From the NCBI GenBank assembly GCA_946544695.1, contig CAMNMO010000027.1, positions 1-14,376 on the forward strand: a stretch of 14,376 bases of DNA, given 5' to 3'. The translations under genes were made by a program, and so were the position numbers. How positions within the stretch are numbered: the first letter of the stretch is position 1; each line of letters starts with the position of its first letter. This document shows, in pieces, positions 1 through 7,888 of the stretch. The DNA comes from an uncultured Ruminococcus sp. GTDB lineage: Bacteria; Bacillota; Clostridia; Oscillospirales; Ruminococcaceae. The notes below the pieces were generated by a model. That model did no database searches and was not told the origin of the DNA. It worked only from the letters and a program-made list of their open reading frames with translations.

Positions 1-2
1 TG

Positions 3-1088
3 CTGGAAAACATGCAGCGCAGCGACCTGACGATATACGAGCAGGCGCAGGGCTTCCGGATGATGCTGGATATGGGTGAGACTAAATATGATATTGCCGA
101 AAAAACCGGATTTTCCATAACCACTATCAGACACAGGCTTAATTTACTGAAGCTTGACCCTGAGGAACTCCGTAAGGCAGAAGAACGGCAAGTCACCATG
201 CAGGACATGATAGAGCTTGAACGCATTTCCGACCCTAAGCTTAAAAATGCAGCGCTGAAAGAGGCGGGCACGAATAACTTCCGCTATGCTGTGGAAAAGG
301 CAGTGGCTGAGGAAAGCCGCCGTGCCATCGCTCATGCGTGGAAGAAGCTTTTTGGCAGTCTGGGTGAAGAGATACCCTACTCGGAAAAGACCAAGAAACG
401 GCAGATCAGGAGCTACTATATGTCAAGGTCGCCCGAGGAGCAGAAAGAGAGCATAAGCAAGCTTGCCGCCGATAATGCTCCTGTGTACTGGTGCGTGGAT
501 CAGTACAACTACATATATCTTCTGGGCGAGCCGAAAGCCGATGCGCCGGACGCTGATGAGGTAAAGGAAAAGTACCGCCTTGAACAGCAGGCAAAAGCGG
601 CGAAACTTGAACGTATCAGAGAGGTCGAAAACAGGGCGAAAAAGCTTCGGCTGGATTTTGTAAAGGGCTATTCACGGCATAACGGCATGACAGCGCTGCT
701 TATCGAGCTGATACGAGAAGAACCCGAGATATGTGATGTGAACTGGTCTTTTGCGGCAGAACTCTGCGGCGTGAAGCTTGTTCCCGAGAAAGACGAGGAC
801 GGCGACGAAGATGTGACCGCAGATGTGTTCGCAGAAAACAGCGATATCATCTATGCACTGGTAAACAGCCCCGCAAAGGTGCTGCTGGCTATGCTTGCGG
901 CATATCTCGAAGAAAACCTGTATCACACCATGACAGTACACAGCGGCATCGGCGAGCACAGGCAGAACGAACACCTTGACCGTTGGTATGCCACCCTGCA
1001 AAAACTCGGTTACAGCATAAGCGACGACGAAAAGGCTATGCTGAACGGGACACATGAGTGCTTTGGAAATAATGAGGAGGCTAATTGA
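3..1088 (+). CDS. ParB/Spo0J-like DNA-binding protein, 5' partial
   Basis: Reading frame is open from the window edge, so the ATG at 12 is unlikely to be the true start. The codons before it read L-E-N and run into MQRSDLT, which together match the ParB box II signature (ENxQRxDLxxxEEA). The nuclease-like box I and the start must lie upstream. Counting from the Met at 12, a helix-turn-helix of the ParB/KorB type follows at about residues 24-46 (YDIAEKTGFSITTIRHRLNL). The middle holds a charged, probably coiled-coil stretch (about 190-220); the C-terminal half is not recognised. Family members bind specific DNA sites in plasmid or chromosome segregation. In phages, ParB-like proteins of this kind often sit at the head of the replication module and may act as regulators or replication accessories; no ParA partner is visible here. 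Confident as ParB/HTH family, uncertain of role. Confidence 0.8.
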   Translation: MENMQRSDLTIYEQAQGFRMMLDMGETKYDIAEKTGFSITTIRHRLNLLKLDPEELRKAEERQVTMQDMIELERISDPKLKNAALKEAGTNNFRYAVEKAVAEESRRAIAHAWKKLFGSLGEEIPYSEKTKKRQIRSYYMSRSPEEQKESISKLAADNAPVYWCVDQYNYIYLLGEPKADAPDADEVKEKYRLEQQAKAAKLERIREVENRAKKLRLDFVKGYSRHNGMTALLIELIREEPEICDVNWSFAAELCGVKLVPEKDEDGDEDVTADVFAENSDIIYALVNSPAKVLLAMLAAYLEENLYHTMTVHSGIGEHRQNEHLDRWYATLQKLGYSISDDEKAMLNGTHECFGNNEEAN

Positions 1089-1131
1089 TTTGACATACCC
1101 TAAAGGAAAACTAAGAATGGAGGAAAATTCA

Positions 1132-1461
1132 ATGACAGTAACACTTACACTTAACGAGATCACGACCGAACAGGCGGAACAGGTCCTTGACCTGCTGAGA
1201 GGCAGCAGCGCCGCAGTAAAGGCAGCGCCCGCTTCAAAGACAGAGAAGATCGCCCCCGAAGAGTTTGAGGATATGCCCTCACCTGCGGAGGAGACAGAGG
1301 AAGTATCGCATACCATAGAGGAGGTGCGTTCTGCACTGTCTAAGCTCGGCAAAGCAAAGGGCAAAGAAGCTGCGAAAGCGATACTTACGAAGTTCGGTGT
1401 ATCGAAGGTGACAGAGCTCAAAGCTGAACAGTACGCCGCCGTCCTGAAGGAGGTGGGCTGA
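1132..1461 (+). CDS. Small phage protein of unknown function
   Basis: A 109-residue protein. The start at 1132 is chosen because GGAGG at 1119-1123 sits 8 bases upstream; an earlier in-frame ATG at 1054 would overlap the ParB-like gene by 35 bases and lacks such a site. Residues 1-22 (MTVTLTLNEITTEQAEQVLD) form a short conserved-looking N-terminus. Residues 23-60 are a low-complexity Ala/Pro/Glu linker, and 61-109 form a second helical block with Lys/Ala-rich helices (KGKEAAKAILTKFGVSKVTEL). Proteins with this C-terminal block are common in Clostridia prophages next to replication genes, but I know of no tested function. The gene ends in a TGATG overlap with the DUF2800 gene, suggesting coupled translation and a role in the same process. 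Confidence 0.75.
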   Translation: MTVTLTLNEITTEQAEQVLDLLRGSSAAVKAAPASKTEKIAPEEFEDMPSPAEETEEVSHTIEEVRSALSKLGKAKGKEAAKAILTKFGVSKVTELKAEQYAAVLKEVG

Positions 1462-2639
1462 TGCCCGATGCACACGCAAGGCTTTCCGCCAGCGGGTCTA
1501 AAAAGTGGCTGAACTGCCCCGGGTCTGTCAGGCTCGAAGAAAAGTTTCCCGACAAGGGCAGTGACTACGCCGCTGAGGGCACCACCGCACATACTCTCGG
1601 GGAGCTGAAGATAAAGCTGGCTTTAAAGAAGATCACCCGCCCGACCTACCACAAGAAGATCGCACAGCTGGAGATCAATGGTGAGATGCAGGAATACACC
1701 GACGGCTATCGGGATTATGTTCTGGAACGTCTGAACAACGCCCGCAGTGTGTGTGATGCGGACCTTATGCTGATGGTGGAGGAACGCATAGACCTTACCG
1801 ATCACGTCCCCGACGGCTTTGGAACGGGTGATGCCGTGCTGGTCGGAAGCGGTCTGCTGGAGATAATCGACCTGAAATATGGCAAGGGGGTCAAAGTCAG
1901 CGCCGAAGAGAACACTCAGCTGATGCTGTATGCTCTGGGTGCGCTGACCGCTTACGACTGGCTGTATGACATTGAAACGGTACGCCTGCATATATACCAG
2001 CCCCGTATCGACAATGTGGATATGTGGGAATGTTCGGCGGACAAGCTAAAGGAGTGGGGCGAATGGGTCAGGGAGCGTGCTCTGCTCGCCCTCGAAGATG
2101 ATGCCCCATGCTGTGCAGGCAAATACTGTGATGACGGTTTTTGCAAAGCACGGGCTGTGTGCAGAGCCTACAACGAAGAAAAGCAGAAACCGGCGTATCT
2201 TGACTTCAAGCGCCCGGCTGAACTTGATACAGATGAGATAGCAGAAGTTCTGGAGCAGGCTGATGCCCTTGCAAAGTGGGCTAAGACCGTGAGTGAATAT
2301 GCTCTTGATCAGGCTTTGAACCACGGCGTAAGATACCCGGGCTTCAAGCTGGTGGAAGGCAGGAGCAACCGTGTTTATACCGATGAGGTCGCAGTCATAA
2401 CAAGGCTTCTCGAAAATACGGCATACACCGAGAAAGATATACTTACACGGAAGCTGAAGGGCATCGCAGATATGGAAAAGATGCTTGGAAAAAAGAAATT
2501 CGAGGCTGTGCTGGGTGAACTTGTAGTAAAGCCGCAGGGCAAGCCCGTACTTGTACGAACAGAGGACAAGCGTCCCGAAATAAATTCAAACGAAAACGCT
2601 AAGGCGGATTTTGAGGAAATACTTAACGGAGGTAATTAA
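1461..2639 (+). CDS. DUF2800 protein, RecB/Cas4-like PD-(D/E)XK nuclease candidate
   Basis: A 392-residue protein of the phage DUF2800 family. The N-terminus (HARLSASGSKKWLNCPGS, residues 5-22) resembles the opening of RecB-like nucleases. Core residues are visible: GTGD with Asp124, then IIDLK with Asp137 and Lys139 in the place of the (D/E)XK pair, then Gln153 in ENTQLMLYALGA. A cysteine group follows at 217, 218, 223, 228 and 234, spaced as in Fe-S-containing RecB-like and Cas4 nucleases. This predicts a metal-dependent DNA exonuclease, probably with an iron-sulfur cluster, acting in phage recombination or DNA end processing. Activity is inferred from motifs, not known for this protein. 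It starts in a TGATG overlap and is followed 2 bases later by the ssDNA-binding candidate, a pairing typical of phage replication or recombination modules. Confidence 0.85.
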   Translation: MPDAHARLSASGSKKWLNCPGSVRLEEKFPDKGSDYAAEGTTAHTLGELKIKLALKKITRPTYHKKIAQLEINGEMQEYTDGYRDYVLERLNNARSVCDADLMLMVEERIDLTDHVPDGFGTGDAVLVGSGLLEIIDLKYGKGVKVSAEENTQLMLYALGALTAYDWLYDIETVRLHIYQPRIDNVDMWECSADKLKEWGEWVRERALLALEDDAPCCAGKYCDDGFCKARAVCRAYNEEKQKPAYLDFKRPAELDTDEIAEVLEQADALAKWAKTVSEYALDQALNHGVRYPGFKLVEGRSNRVYTDEVAVITRLLENTAYTEKDILTRKLKGIADMEKMLGKKKFEAVLGELVVKPQGKPVLVRTEDKRPEINSNENAKADFEEILNGGN

Positions 2640-2641
2640 CA

Positions 2642-3205
2642 ATGGCAGAAACTAGCACAACTAAGGTAACAACAGGAGAGGTACGTTTTTCTTATGCTCA
2701 TGTATTTGAGCCCCGGAGCATTGAGGGCAGTGAGCCTAAATACTCGGTCTCTATCCTTATAGACAAGGACGACAAGAAAACTCTGGCGAGGGTAAAGAAA
2801 GCCATAGATGCGGCAAAGCAGGCAGGCGCTGCAAAGTTCGGCGGCAAGATCCCTGCGAATCTGAAGCTCCCTCTGCGTGACGGTGATGTGGACAGAGAAG
2901 ATGACGAGGTATATGCGGGCAAGTATTTCATCAATGCCAACTGCAAGACAAAGCCGGGGCTTATAGACAAGGCGGGCAATCCCATCATAGACAGCACCGA
3001 ATTTTACAGCGGCTGCTACGGCCACGCGTCGATAACCTTTTATGCTTTCAACACCAGCGGCAATAAGGGCATAGCCTGCGGGCTGAACAACATCATGAAG
3101 ACCCGTGACGGCGAGGCATTGGGCGGCAGGGCGAAGGCGGAGGACGACTTTGCCGATCTTATTGACAGCTATGCTGATGACGATGATGACGACTTTCTCG
3201 GCTGA
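2642..3205 (+). CDS. DUF2815 protein, probable ssDNA-binding protein
   Basis: A 187-residue protein of the DUF2815 family, thought to be a phage single-stranded DNA-binding protein with an OB-like fold similar to T7 gp2.5. The start has a good ribosome site (GGAGG about 10 bases upstream). Family-like stretches are the N-terminal VRFSYAHVFEP (14-24), the Lys-rich helix of residues 45-65, and YSGCYGHASITFYAFNTSG (122-140) followed by GIACGLNN. The C-terminus is strongly acidic: six consecutive Asp at 179-184, then FLG. Such acidic tails ending in a hydrophobic residue are how SSB and gp2.5 recruit polymerase and nuclease partners, so the tail supports the ssDNA-binding call. The gene lies between the nuclease candidate and DNA polymerase and ends in a TGATG overlap with the polymerase, fitting a replisome component. 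Confidence 0.85.
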   Translation: MAETSTTKVTTGEVRFSYAHVFEPRSIEGSEPKYSVSILIDKDDKKTLARVKKAIDAAKQAGAAKFGGKIPANLKLPLRDGDVDREDDEVYAGKYFINANCKTKPGLIDKAGNPIIDSTEFYSGCYGHASITFYAFNTSGNKGIACGLNNIMKTRDGEALGGRAKAEDDFADLIDSYADDDDDDFLG

Positions 3206-5151
3206 TGAGAGAGCTTAGTATAGACATCGAGACATACAGCAGCATTGATCTTGTTAAGTCGGGTGTGTACGCTTACTGCGGCGCACCCGATTTCAGGATA
3301 TTGCTTTTTGCCTACGCCTTCGATGATGGCGATGTGCAGATAATAGACCTTGAAAACGAGGCAATGCCCGATAAGATACTGAAAGCACTGACAGATGATG
3401 AGTTTATCAAGACCGCTTTCAATGCTGAATTTGAGATAACGTGCATTTCAGAATACTTCGGGCTTAGGCTGGATCATTCGCAGTGGCGATGTACTATGGT
3501 ACAAGCTGCGGAGCTTGGACTGCCGCAGTCCCTGGCGCAGGCAGCTGAGGTGCTGGGTCTCGATGCGCAGAAGGATAAACGGGGCAGGCGCTGCATAGAC
3601 TTCTTTTCAAAGCCTTGCAAGGGTCTTAAAGATATGCCGCTCGTTGCAGGAGAACGGCACGTCCCCGCTGATGATCCCGAACTGTGGGAGACTTTTAAGG
3701 CGTATTGCAAGCAGGACGTTGAGGTCGAAAGAGCAATAAAGAACAAACTGGTCAGATTCCCCATAGCGGACGGCGAACAACAGCTCTGGATACTGGATAA
3801 GCGCATTGCGGCGAGGGGCTGCCGCATAGACCGTCAGCTTGCCGAAAACGCTATTGCTTTCGGTGAAGAATTTTCCAAGAAAAAACTGGGCGAGATGATG
3901 AAACTGACAGGGCTTGACAATCCAAACAGTGTAGCACAGCTCAAAGCCTGGCTGGAGGAACGCATTGGTCAGCGTTTTGACAGCCTGGATAAGAAAGCTG
4001 TAAAAGAGCTGCTCGATGACTGTACAGACCCATTGGTAAGGCGTGTGCTGGTGCTGCGGGCTGAGGTAGCAAAAACATCGGTGAAAAAGTATGGGGCAAT
4101 GCTTAACTGCCTTTGTCCCGATGGCAGGGCAAGAGGATTTCTGAAATTCTACGGAGCCTCACGGACAGGGCGCTGGGCGGGGCGATTGGTGCAGGTGCAG
4201 AACCTCCCCCAGAACCATCTGAATGACCTTGCAGAAGCCCGTGAATGCGTCAGAGAGGGCGACTATGAGCTTTTTGAAATGCTCTACGGAAACGTAGGGC
4301 AGGTGCTTTCGGAGCTGATACGCACCGCCTTTGTGCCCTCTGAGGGCGGTCGCTTTATCGTGTCGGACTTTTCTGCCATAGAGGCTCGTGTGGTCGCATA
4401 TCTTGCAGGTGAGCGGTGGCGGCTGAAAGTATTTGAGGACGGCGGAGATATTTACTGTGCGTCCGCCTCAAAGATGTTCGGTGTGCCTGTGGTAAAGCAC
4501 GGTGTGAACGGACATCTGCGGCAGAAGGGCAAGATAGCGGAGCTGGCGCTGGGCTATGGCGGCTCGGTAGGTGCACTCATAAGCATGGGGGCGCTTGAAA
4601 TGGGGCTGTCGGAAGATGAGCTAAAACCGCTGGTGGACAGCTGGCGGGAGGCGAACCCCGCAATAACAGCATTTTGGTATAATGTTCAGAAAGCGGCACT
4701 TAACGCAGTCAGGGGCGGACCGTCGGCGGTCAGCGGTTTTAAATTCTATAAAAAAAGCGGCATACTGTTCGTGAGACTTCCGTCGGGGCGGGCGATAGCT
4801 TATGTGCAGCCGCAGATCACCGAGAACCGCTTCGGAAAGCCCTCGCTGTCGTATATGGGCATAGATCAGGAGAAAAAGAGATGGTGCAGGCTTGAGACCT
4901 TCGGCGGAAAGCTGGTGGAAAACCTTGTGCAGGCATACGCACGGGATATTCTCGCAGAGAGCATAAAGAGGCTTGAAAGCAAGGGCTACAAAACAGTTTT
5001 CCATGTACACGATGAGGTCATCATTGATGCGCCGAAGGGTTTCGGTTCGGCAGATGAGGTAGCAGAGATCATGGGCAGACCCGTTGAGTGGGCACAGGGT
5101 CTGCCGCTGCGAGCCGAAGCCTATGAAACAGAGTTTTACAGAAAGGACTGA
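3205..5151 (+). CDS. Phage family A DNA polymerase with 3'-5' exonuclease
   Basis: A 648-residue replicative polymerase, related to DNA polymerase I but lacking the 5' nuclease domain. The N-terminus begins directly with the proofreading exonuclease: Exo I DIE (Asp7, Glu9), Exo II FNAEFE (residues 72-77, where Glu replaces the usual Asp) and Exo III YCKQD (Tyr167, Asp171). The polymerase palm and fingers follow: motif A SDFSAIEAR with Asp388, motif B starting RQKGK (439-443) and ending YGG (451-453), and motif C HDE (602-604). All polymerase catalytic residues are present. It would extend DNA primers on the phage template; the neighbouring primase-helicase and ssDNA-binding protein are its expected partners. 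The start is the ATG within a TGATG overlap, and the gene ends in another such overlap with the primase-helicase gene. Confidence 0.95.
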   Translation: MRELSIDIETYSSIDLVKSGVYAYCGAPDFRILLFAYAFDDGDVQIIDLENEAMPDKILKALTDDEFIKTAFNAEFEITCISEYFGLRLDHSQWRCTMVQAAELGLPQSLAQAAEVLGLDAQKDKRGRRCIDFFSKPCKGLKDMPLVAGERHVPADDPELWETFKAYCKQDVEVERAIKNKLVRFPIADGEQQLWILDKRIAARGCRIDRQLAENAIAFGEEFSKKKLGEMMKLTGLDNPNSVAQLKAWLEERIGQRFDSLDKKAVKELLDDCTDPLVRRVLVLRAEVAKTSVKKYGAMLNCLCPDGRARGFLKFYGASRTGRWAGRLVQVQNLPQNHLNDLAEARECVREGDYELFEMLYGNVGQVLSELIRTAFVPSEGGRFIVSDFSAIEARVVAYLAGERWRLKVFEDGGDIYCASASKMFGVPVVKHGVNGHLRQKGKIAELALGYGGSVGALISMGALEMGLSEDELKPLVDSWREANPAITAFWYNVQKAALNAVRGGPSAVSGFKFYKKSGILFVRLPSGRAIAYVQPQITENRFGKPSLSYMGIDQEKKRWCRLETFGGKLVENLVQAYARDILAESIKRLESKGYKTVFHVHDEVIIDAPKGFGSADEVAEIMGRPVEWAQGLPLRAEAYETEFYRKD

Positions 5152-7571
5152 TGCTGCGAATGGATACATATTGGATAGCAACAGGTTTGTCCCGAAAGGC
5201 TAAGGTGTGGAAGAACACCAGACTGACCTGGCGGGAGCTGACCGAAAGACTGTCTGTAACTACCAGGACAGCAGAAACTCAGGGCGAATACCGCAACAGT
5301 CCGAAGTCAAAGCAGGACGATATAAAAGACGTCGGCGGTTTTGTGGCAGGCAGGCTGAAAAACGGCAGAAGAAGATCGGGAATGGTGGAATGCCGCTCGA
5401 TGATAACCCTTGATGCCGACTTTGCCGATGCGGATTTTTGCGACACTATCGAGATGTTCGCAGAGTACAGTTACATCATATACTCCACACATAAGCATAC
5501 GGCTGAAAAACCGAGACTTCGCCTTATTGTCCCGTTGTCGAGAGATGTGACGGCGGAGGAGTACGAAGCGGCTGCACGCAAGCTGGCGGAGAGCATCGGC
5601 ATAGATCAGTTCGATGACACCACCTATCAGCCGCACAGGCTGATGTACTACCCCTCTACCAGTATAGACGGCGAGTATGTGTTCAGGCACGCAGAGCACA
5701 GACCGCTTGACGTGGACAAGCTGCTTGCGGAATATCATGACTGGCATGATGTTTCGGAATGGGCTTTCTCTTCCCGAACGGTAAAGGCTCACGAACGCCT
5801 GCTGAAAAAGCAGGAGGACCCGACCTCAAAGAAAGGTCTGGTGGGGGCATTCTGCCGCTGCTACGACATACACAGCGCAATAGCGGAGTTCCTGCCTGAG
5901 GTGTATATAAAGTGTGATGCGGGCGACAGATACACCTACGCAGAGGGCAGTACAGCGGCAGGACTCGTGGTGTATGAGGGCGGAAAATTCGCTTACTCAA
6001 ATCATGCCACAGACCCTGCGGGCGGACAGCTGTGCAACGCCTTTGACCTGGTAAGGATACACAGGTTCGCAGCACGGGACGAAGATGCCAAGGAAGGCAC
6101 GCCTGCTCACAAAATGCCTAGCTACCTTGCCATGTGTGAACTTGCGGGAAACGACAAAGCCGTAAGGCTCAGAATGTTCGAGGAAAAGACCGCCGAGACC
6201 CGTGAGGACTTTGCGGAGCTGATCGGCGCTGAACAGGGCGGCGAAAGCGAGGACAGCAAGGAATGGGTGACGGAGCTTGCGATCAACGGCAGGGGCGAGT
6301 ATCTGCCTACGATAGATAACATCAAGCTGATACTGGAGCATGACAGCAAGCTGAGGGGGCGTATATGCTACAACAGCTTTACGGGGCGCTACTCAGTGAA
6401 CGGTCCGCTGCCCTGGGCGCCCGAAGAAACAGACGTGCGCTGCTGGACAGATACTGACGACAGCGGGCTCAGGCACTACATTGAAAAGGTGTACAATATA
6501 AAGTCGAAGGCAGCCATTGATGATGCAAGGGTGCTGGTATCGCAGGCTAACAGCTTCCACCCTGTACGGGACTACCTTGACGGTCTGAAATGGGACGGTG
6601 AGCCGAGGGTCGAACGGCTGTTCATCGACTACATGGGCGCAGATGACAACATCTACGTAAGAGCCGTGACAAGGAAGATGCTGGCGGCGGCAGTCAGACG
6701 TATACGTCAGCCGGGCGTGAAGTTTGACTGCGTGCTGGTGCTGGTAGGCAGACAGGGCTGCGGCAAAAGCTACATCATCAGCAGGCTTGGCGGCAGATGG
6801 TTCAGCGATACGCTGACTTCCATACAGGGCAAGGAAGCCTACGAGGAATTGCAGGGCTTCTGGATATTCGAGATAGGCGAGCTTTCGGTGCTGCGAAAGA
6901 GCGAGGTCGAGGCGGTAAAGCACTTTATAGCCAAACAGTACGACAGCTACCGTGCCGCTTATGAGAGGAACGTACAGACAAGAGCCAGACAGTGCGTATT
7001 CTTCGGTACCACCAACCGCAGTGAATTCCTGCGTGATGCCACAGGCAACAGGCGGTTCCTGCCGATAGATGTACACCCCGAGAAGGCGGTGAAGGATATG
7101 TTCACGGAGCTTGACGATGATACCAGAGACCAGCTGTGGGCGGAAGCCTGCGTTATCGAACAGAAGGGTGAGAAACTCTATCTTGATACAGCCGAACTGC
7201 GCAGGTTCGCCGAACGTGAACAGGAGAACCACTTCGAGCAGAGCCCCCTCACGGGAGAGGTAGTAAAGTTCCTTGATACGCTGCTGCCCGAGAACTGGGC
7301 TGAGCTTGACCTTGCCGACAGAAGACTGTTCCTGCATGGTGATGATGAATTCGGGGTGGAGTCGAAGGGCGTGGTACGCCGTGAAAAGGTGTGTGCGCTG
7401 GAGGTCTGGTGCGAGGCACTGGGCGGCGACAAGCGTGACTTCAACATACAGAGGAGCAAAGAGATACAGGACATTATTATGAAAACGGGAGAATGGGAAA
7501 GGTCAAAAGGCAATCTGAAATTTGGTTCGATCTACGGAGCGCAGAGAGGTTTTAACCGCATATCTGTTTAG
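5151..7571 (+). CDS. Primase-helicase, virulence-associated E (VapE) family with N-terminal PrimPol domain
   Basis: An 806-residue fusion. The N-terminal part carries archaeo-eukaryotic primase motifs: LDADF (Asp88, Asp90), STH (Ser112-His114) followed by PRLRLIVPL, and a third motif near DDTTYQPHRLMYYPS (155-169). A linker of about 200 residues leads to the VapE superfamily 3-like ATPase: Walker A GRQGCGKS (533-540), Walker B-like FWIFEIGEL (570-578), sensor FFGTTN (617-622) and a probable arginine finger DATGNRRF (629-636). It would unwind phage DNA and lay primers, acting as the replication initiator-helicase. It starts in a TGATG overlap with polymerase; a second in-frame ATG at 5160 is possible. 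The repeat-rich noncoding region begins right after its stop, a common place for the origin bound by such initiators. VapE-type proteins also occur in phage satellites, but the terminase and head genes here point to a full phage. Confidence 0.93.
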   Translation: MLRMDTYWIATGLSRKAKVWKNTRLTWRELTERLSVTTRTAETQGEYRNSPKSKQDDIKDVGGFVAGRLKNGRRRSGMVECRSMITLDADFADADFCDTIEMFAEYSYIIYSTHKHTAEKPRLRLIVPLSRDVTAEEYEAAARKLAESIGIDQFDDTTYQPHRLMYYPSTSIDGEYVFRHAEHRPLDVDKLLAEYHDWHDVSEWAFSSRTVKAHERLLKKQEDPTSKKGLVGAFCRCYDIHSAIAEFLPEVYIKCDAGDRYTYAEGSTAAGLVVYEGGKFAYSNHATDPAGGQLCNAFDLVRIHRFAARDEDAKEGTPAHKMPSYLAMCELAGNDKAVRLRMFEEKTAETREDFAELIGAEQGGESEDSKEWVTELAINGRGEYLPTIDNIKLILEHDSKLRGRICYNSFTGRYSVNGPLPWAPEETDVRCWTDTDDSGLRHYIEKVYNIKSKAAIDDARVLVSQANSFHPVRDYLDGLKWDGEPRVERLFIDYMGADDNIYVRAVTRKMLAAAVRRIRQPGVKFDCVLVLVGRQGCGKSYIISRLGGRWFSDTLTSIQGKEAYEELQGFWIFEIGELSVLRKSEVEAVKHFIAKQYDSYRAAYERNVQTRARQCVFFGTTNRSEFLRDATGNRRFLPIDVHPEKAVKDMFTELDDDTRDQLWAEACVIEQKGEKLYLDTAELRRFAEREQENHFEQSPLTGEVVKFLDTLLPENWAELDLADRRLFLHGDDEFGVESKGVVRREKVCALEVWCEALGGDKRDFNIQRSKEIQDIIMKTGEWERSKGNLKFGSIYGAQRGFNRISV

Positions 7572-7638
7572 AAAAACCGAACAAATCCTGTATTTTTTAG
7601 TTAAGCAAATAAACATTTGATTTTTAGGATCTTGGCTT

Positions 7639-7676
7639 AAAAACTGTTTCCGCAAAGCAAAAACTGTTTCCGCAAA
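7639..7676 (+). repeat. Tandem 18-bp direct repeat with CTGTTTCCGC core
   Basis: Two identical 18-bp copies, AAAAACTGTTTCCGCAAA, lie at 7639-7656 and 7659-7676, with starts 20 bp apart, close to two helical turns. Each contains AAACTGTTT, itself a short inverted repeat around a central base. They sit in the loop of a possible stem made by TGGCTTAA (7633-7640) and TTAAGCCA (7688-7695). They are probably protein-binding iterons. Confidence 0.8.
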
Positions 7677-7707
7677 ATACCCCGATGTTAAGCCATTTGA
7701 GGGTTAT

Positions 7708-7728
7708 CGGAAACAGTGGAAACAGTTT
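7708..7728 (-). repeat. Inverted iteron pair, minus orientation
   Basis: CGGAAACAG (7708-7716) and TGGAAACAG (7717-7725) are tandem 9-bp units reading the CTGTTTCC core on the - strand; TTT follows. The 21-base stretch is the reverse complement of 7819-7839 except for one position, which would be a G-U pair in RNA. The dyad ATATAC-AGA-GTATAT (7729-7743) directly abuts it, leading into the AT-rich block. Confidence 0.75.
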
Positions 7729-7816
7729 ATATACAGAGTATATTCAAATAAAGGGTTTATTGAGAATTTATTAACAGCTATTTTCTTTAAATCCTTTAAT
7801 CCGTTATAGTATATGG

Positions 7817-7840
7817 AAAAACTGTTTCCGCTGTTTCCGC
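7817..7840 (+). repeat. Tandem 9-bp iteron pair, plus orientation
   Basis: Two adjacent CTGTTTCCG units occupy 7822-7830 and 7831-7839, preceded by AAAAA. They close the right side of the AT-rich block that the minus-orientation pair at 7708-7728 opens, making a symmetric arrangement. A weak -10-like TATAGT lies just upstream at 7805-7810 without a good -35 element. Confidence 0.75.
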
Positions 7841-7874
7841 AAGGCTTGAAACCCCCGAAAGATCTTGCTTTCAG

Positions 7875-7888
7875 GCGGAAACAGTTTT
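7875..7888 (-). repeat. Last iteron copy, against the ribosome binding site of the VRR-NUC gene
   Basis: GCGGAAACAGTTTT is the exact 14-bp reverse complement of 7818-7831. It ends two bases before the AAGGAG ribosome site (7891-7896) of the VRR-NUC gene. A protein bound here, or an RNA stem formed with 7818-7831, could affect expression of that gene. Confidence 0.7.

Noticed and set aside
1054..1131. Earlier start for the small hypothetical protein
   Set aside because: It would overlap the ParB-like gene by 35 bases and lacks a good ribosome site; 1132 has GGAGG at ideal spacing.
672..1592. Long minus-strand open frame of 306 residues
   Set aside because: It lies antisense to the ParB-like gene, the small hypothetical and the start of DUF2800. 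It has no ribosome site or recognisable domain and reads as a low-complexity shadow.
6393..7337. Minus-strand open frame of 314 residues
   Set aside because: It is antisense to the conserved ATPase domain of the primase-helicase and has no family features.
7639..7888. CRISPR-like array
   Set aside because: Repeats are short, in both orientations, and irregularly spaced without uniform spacers; there are no cas genes.
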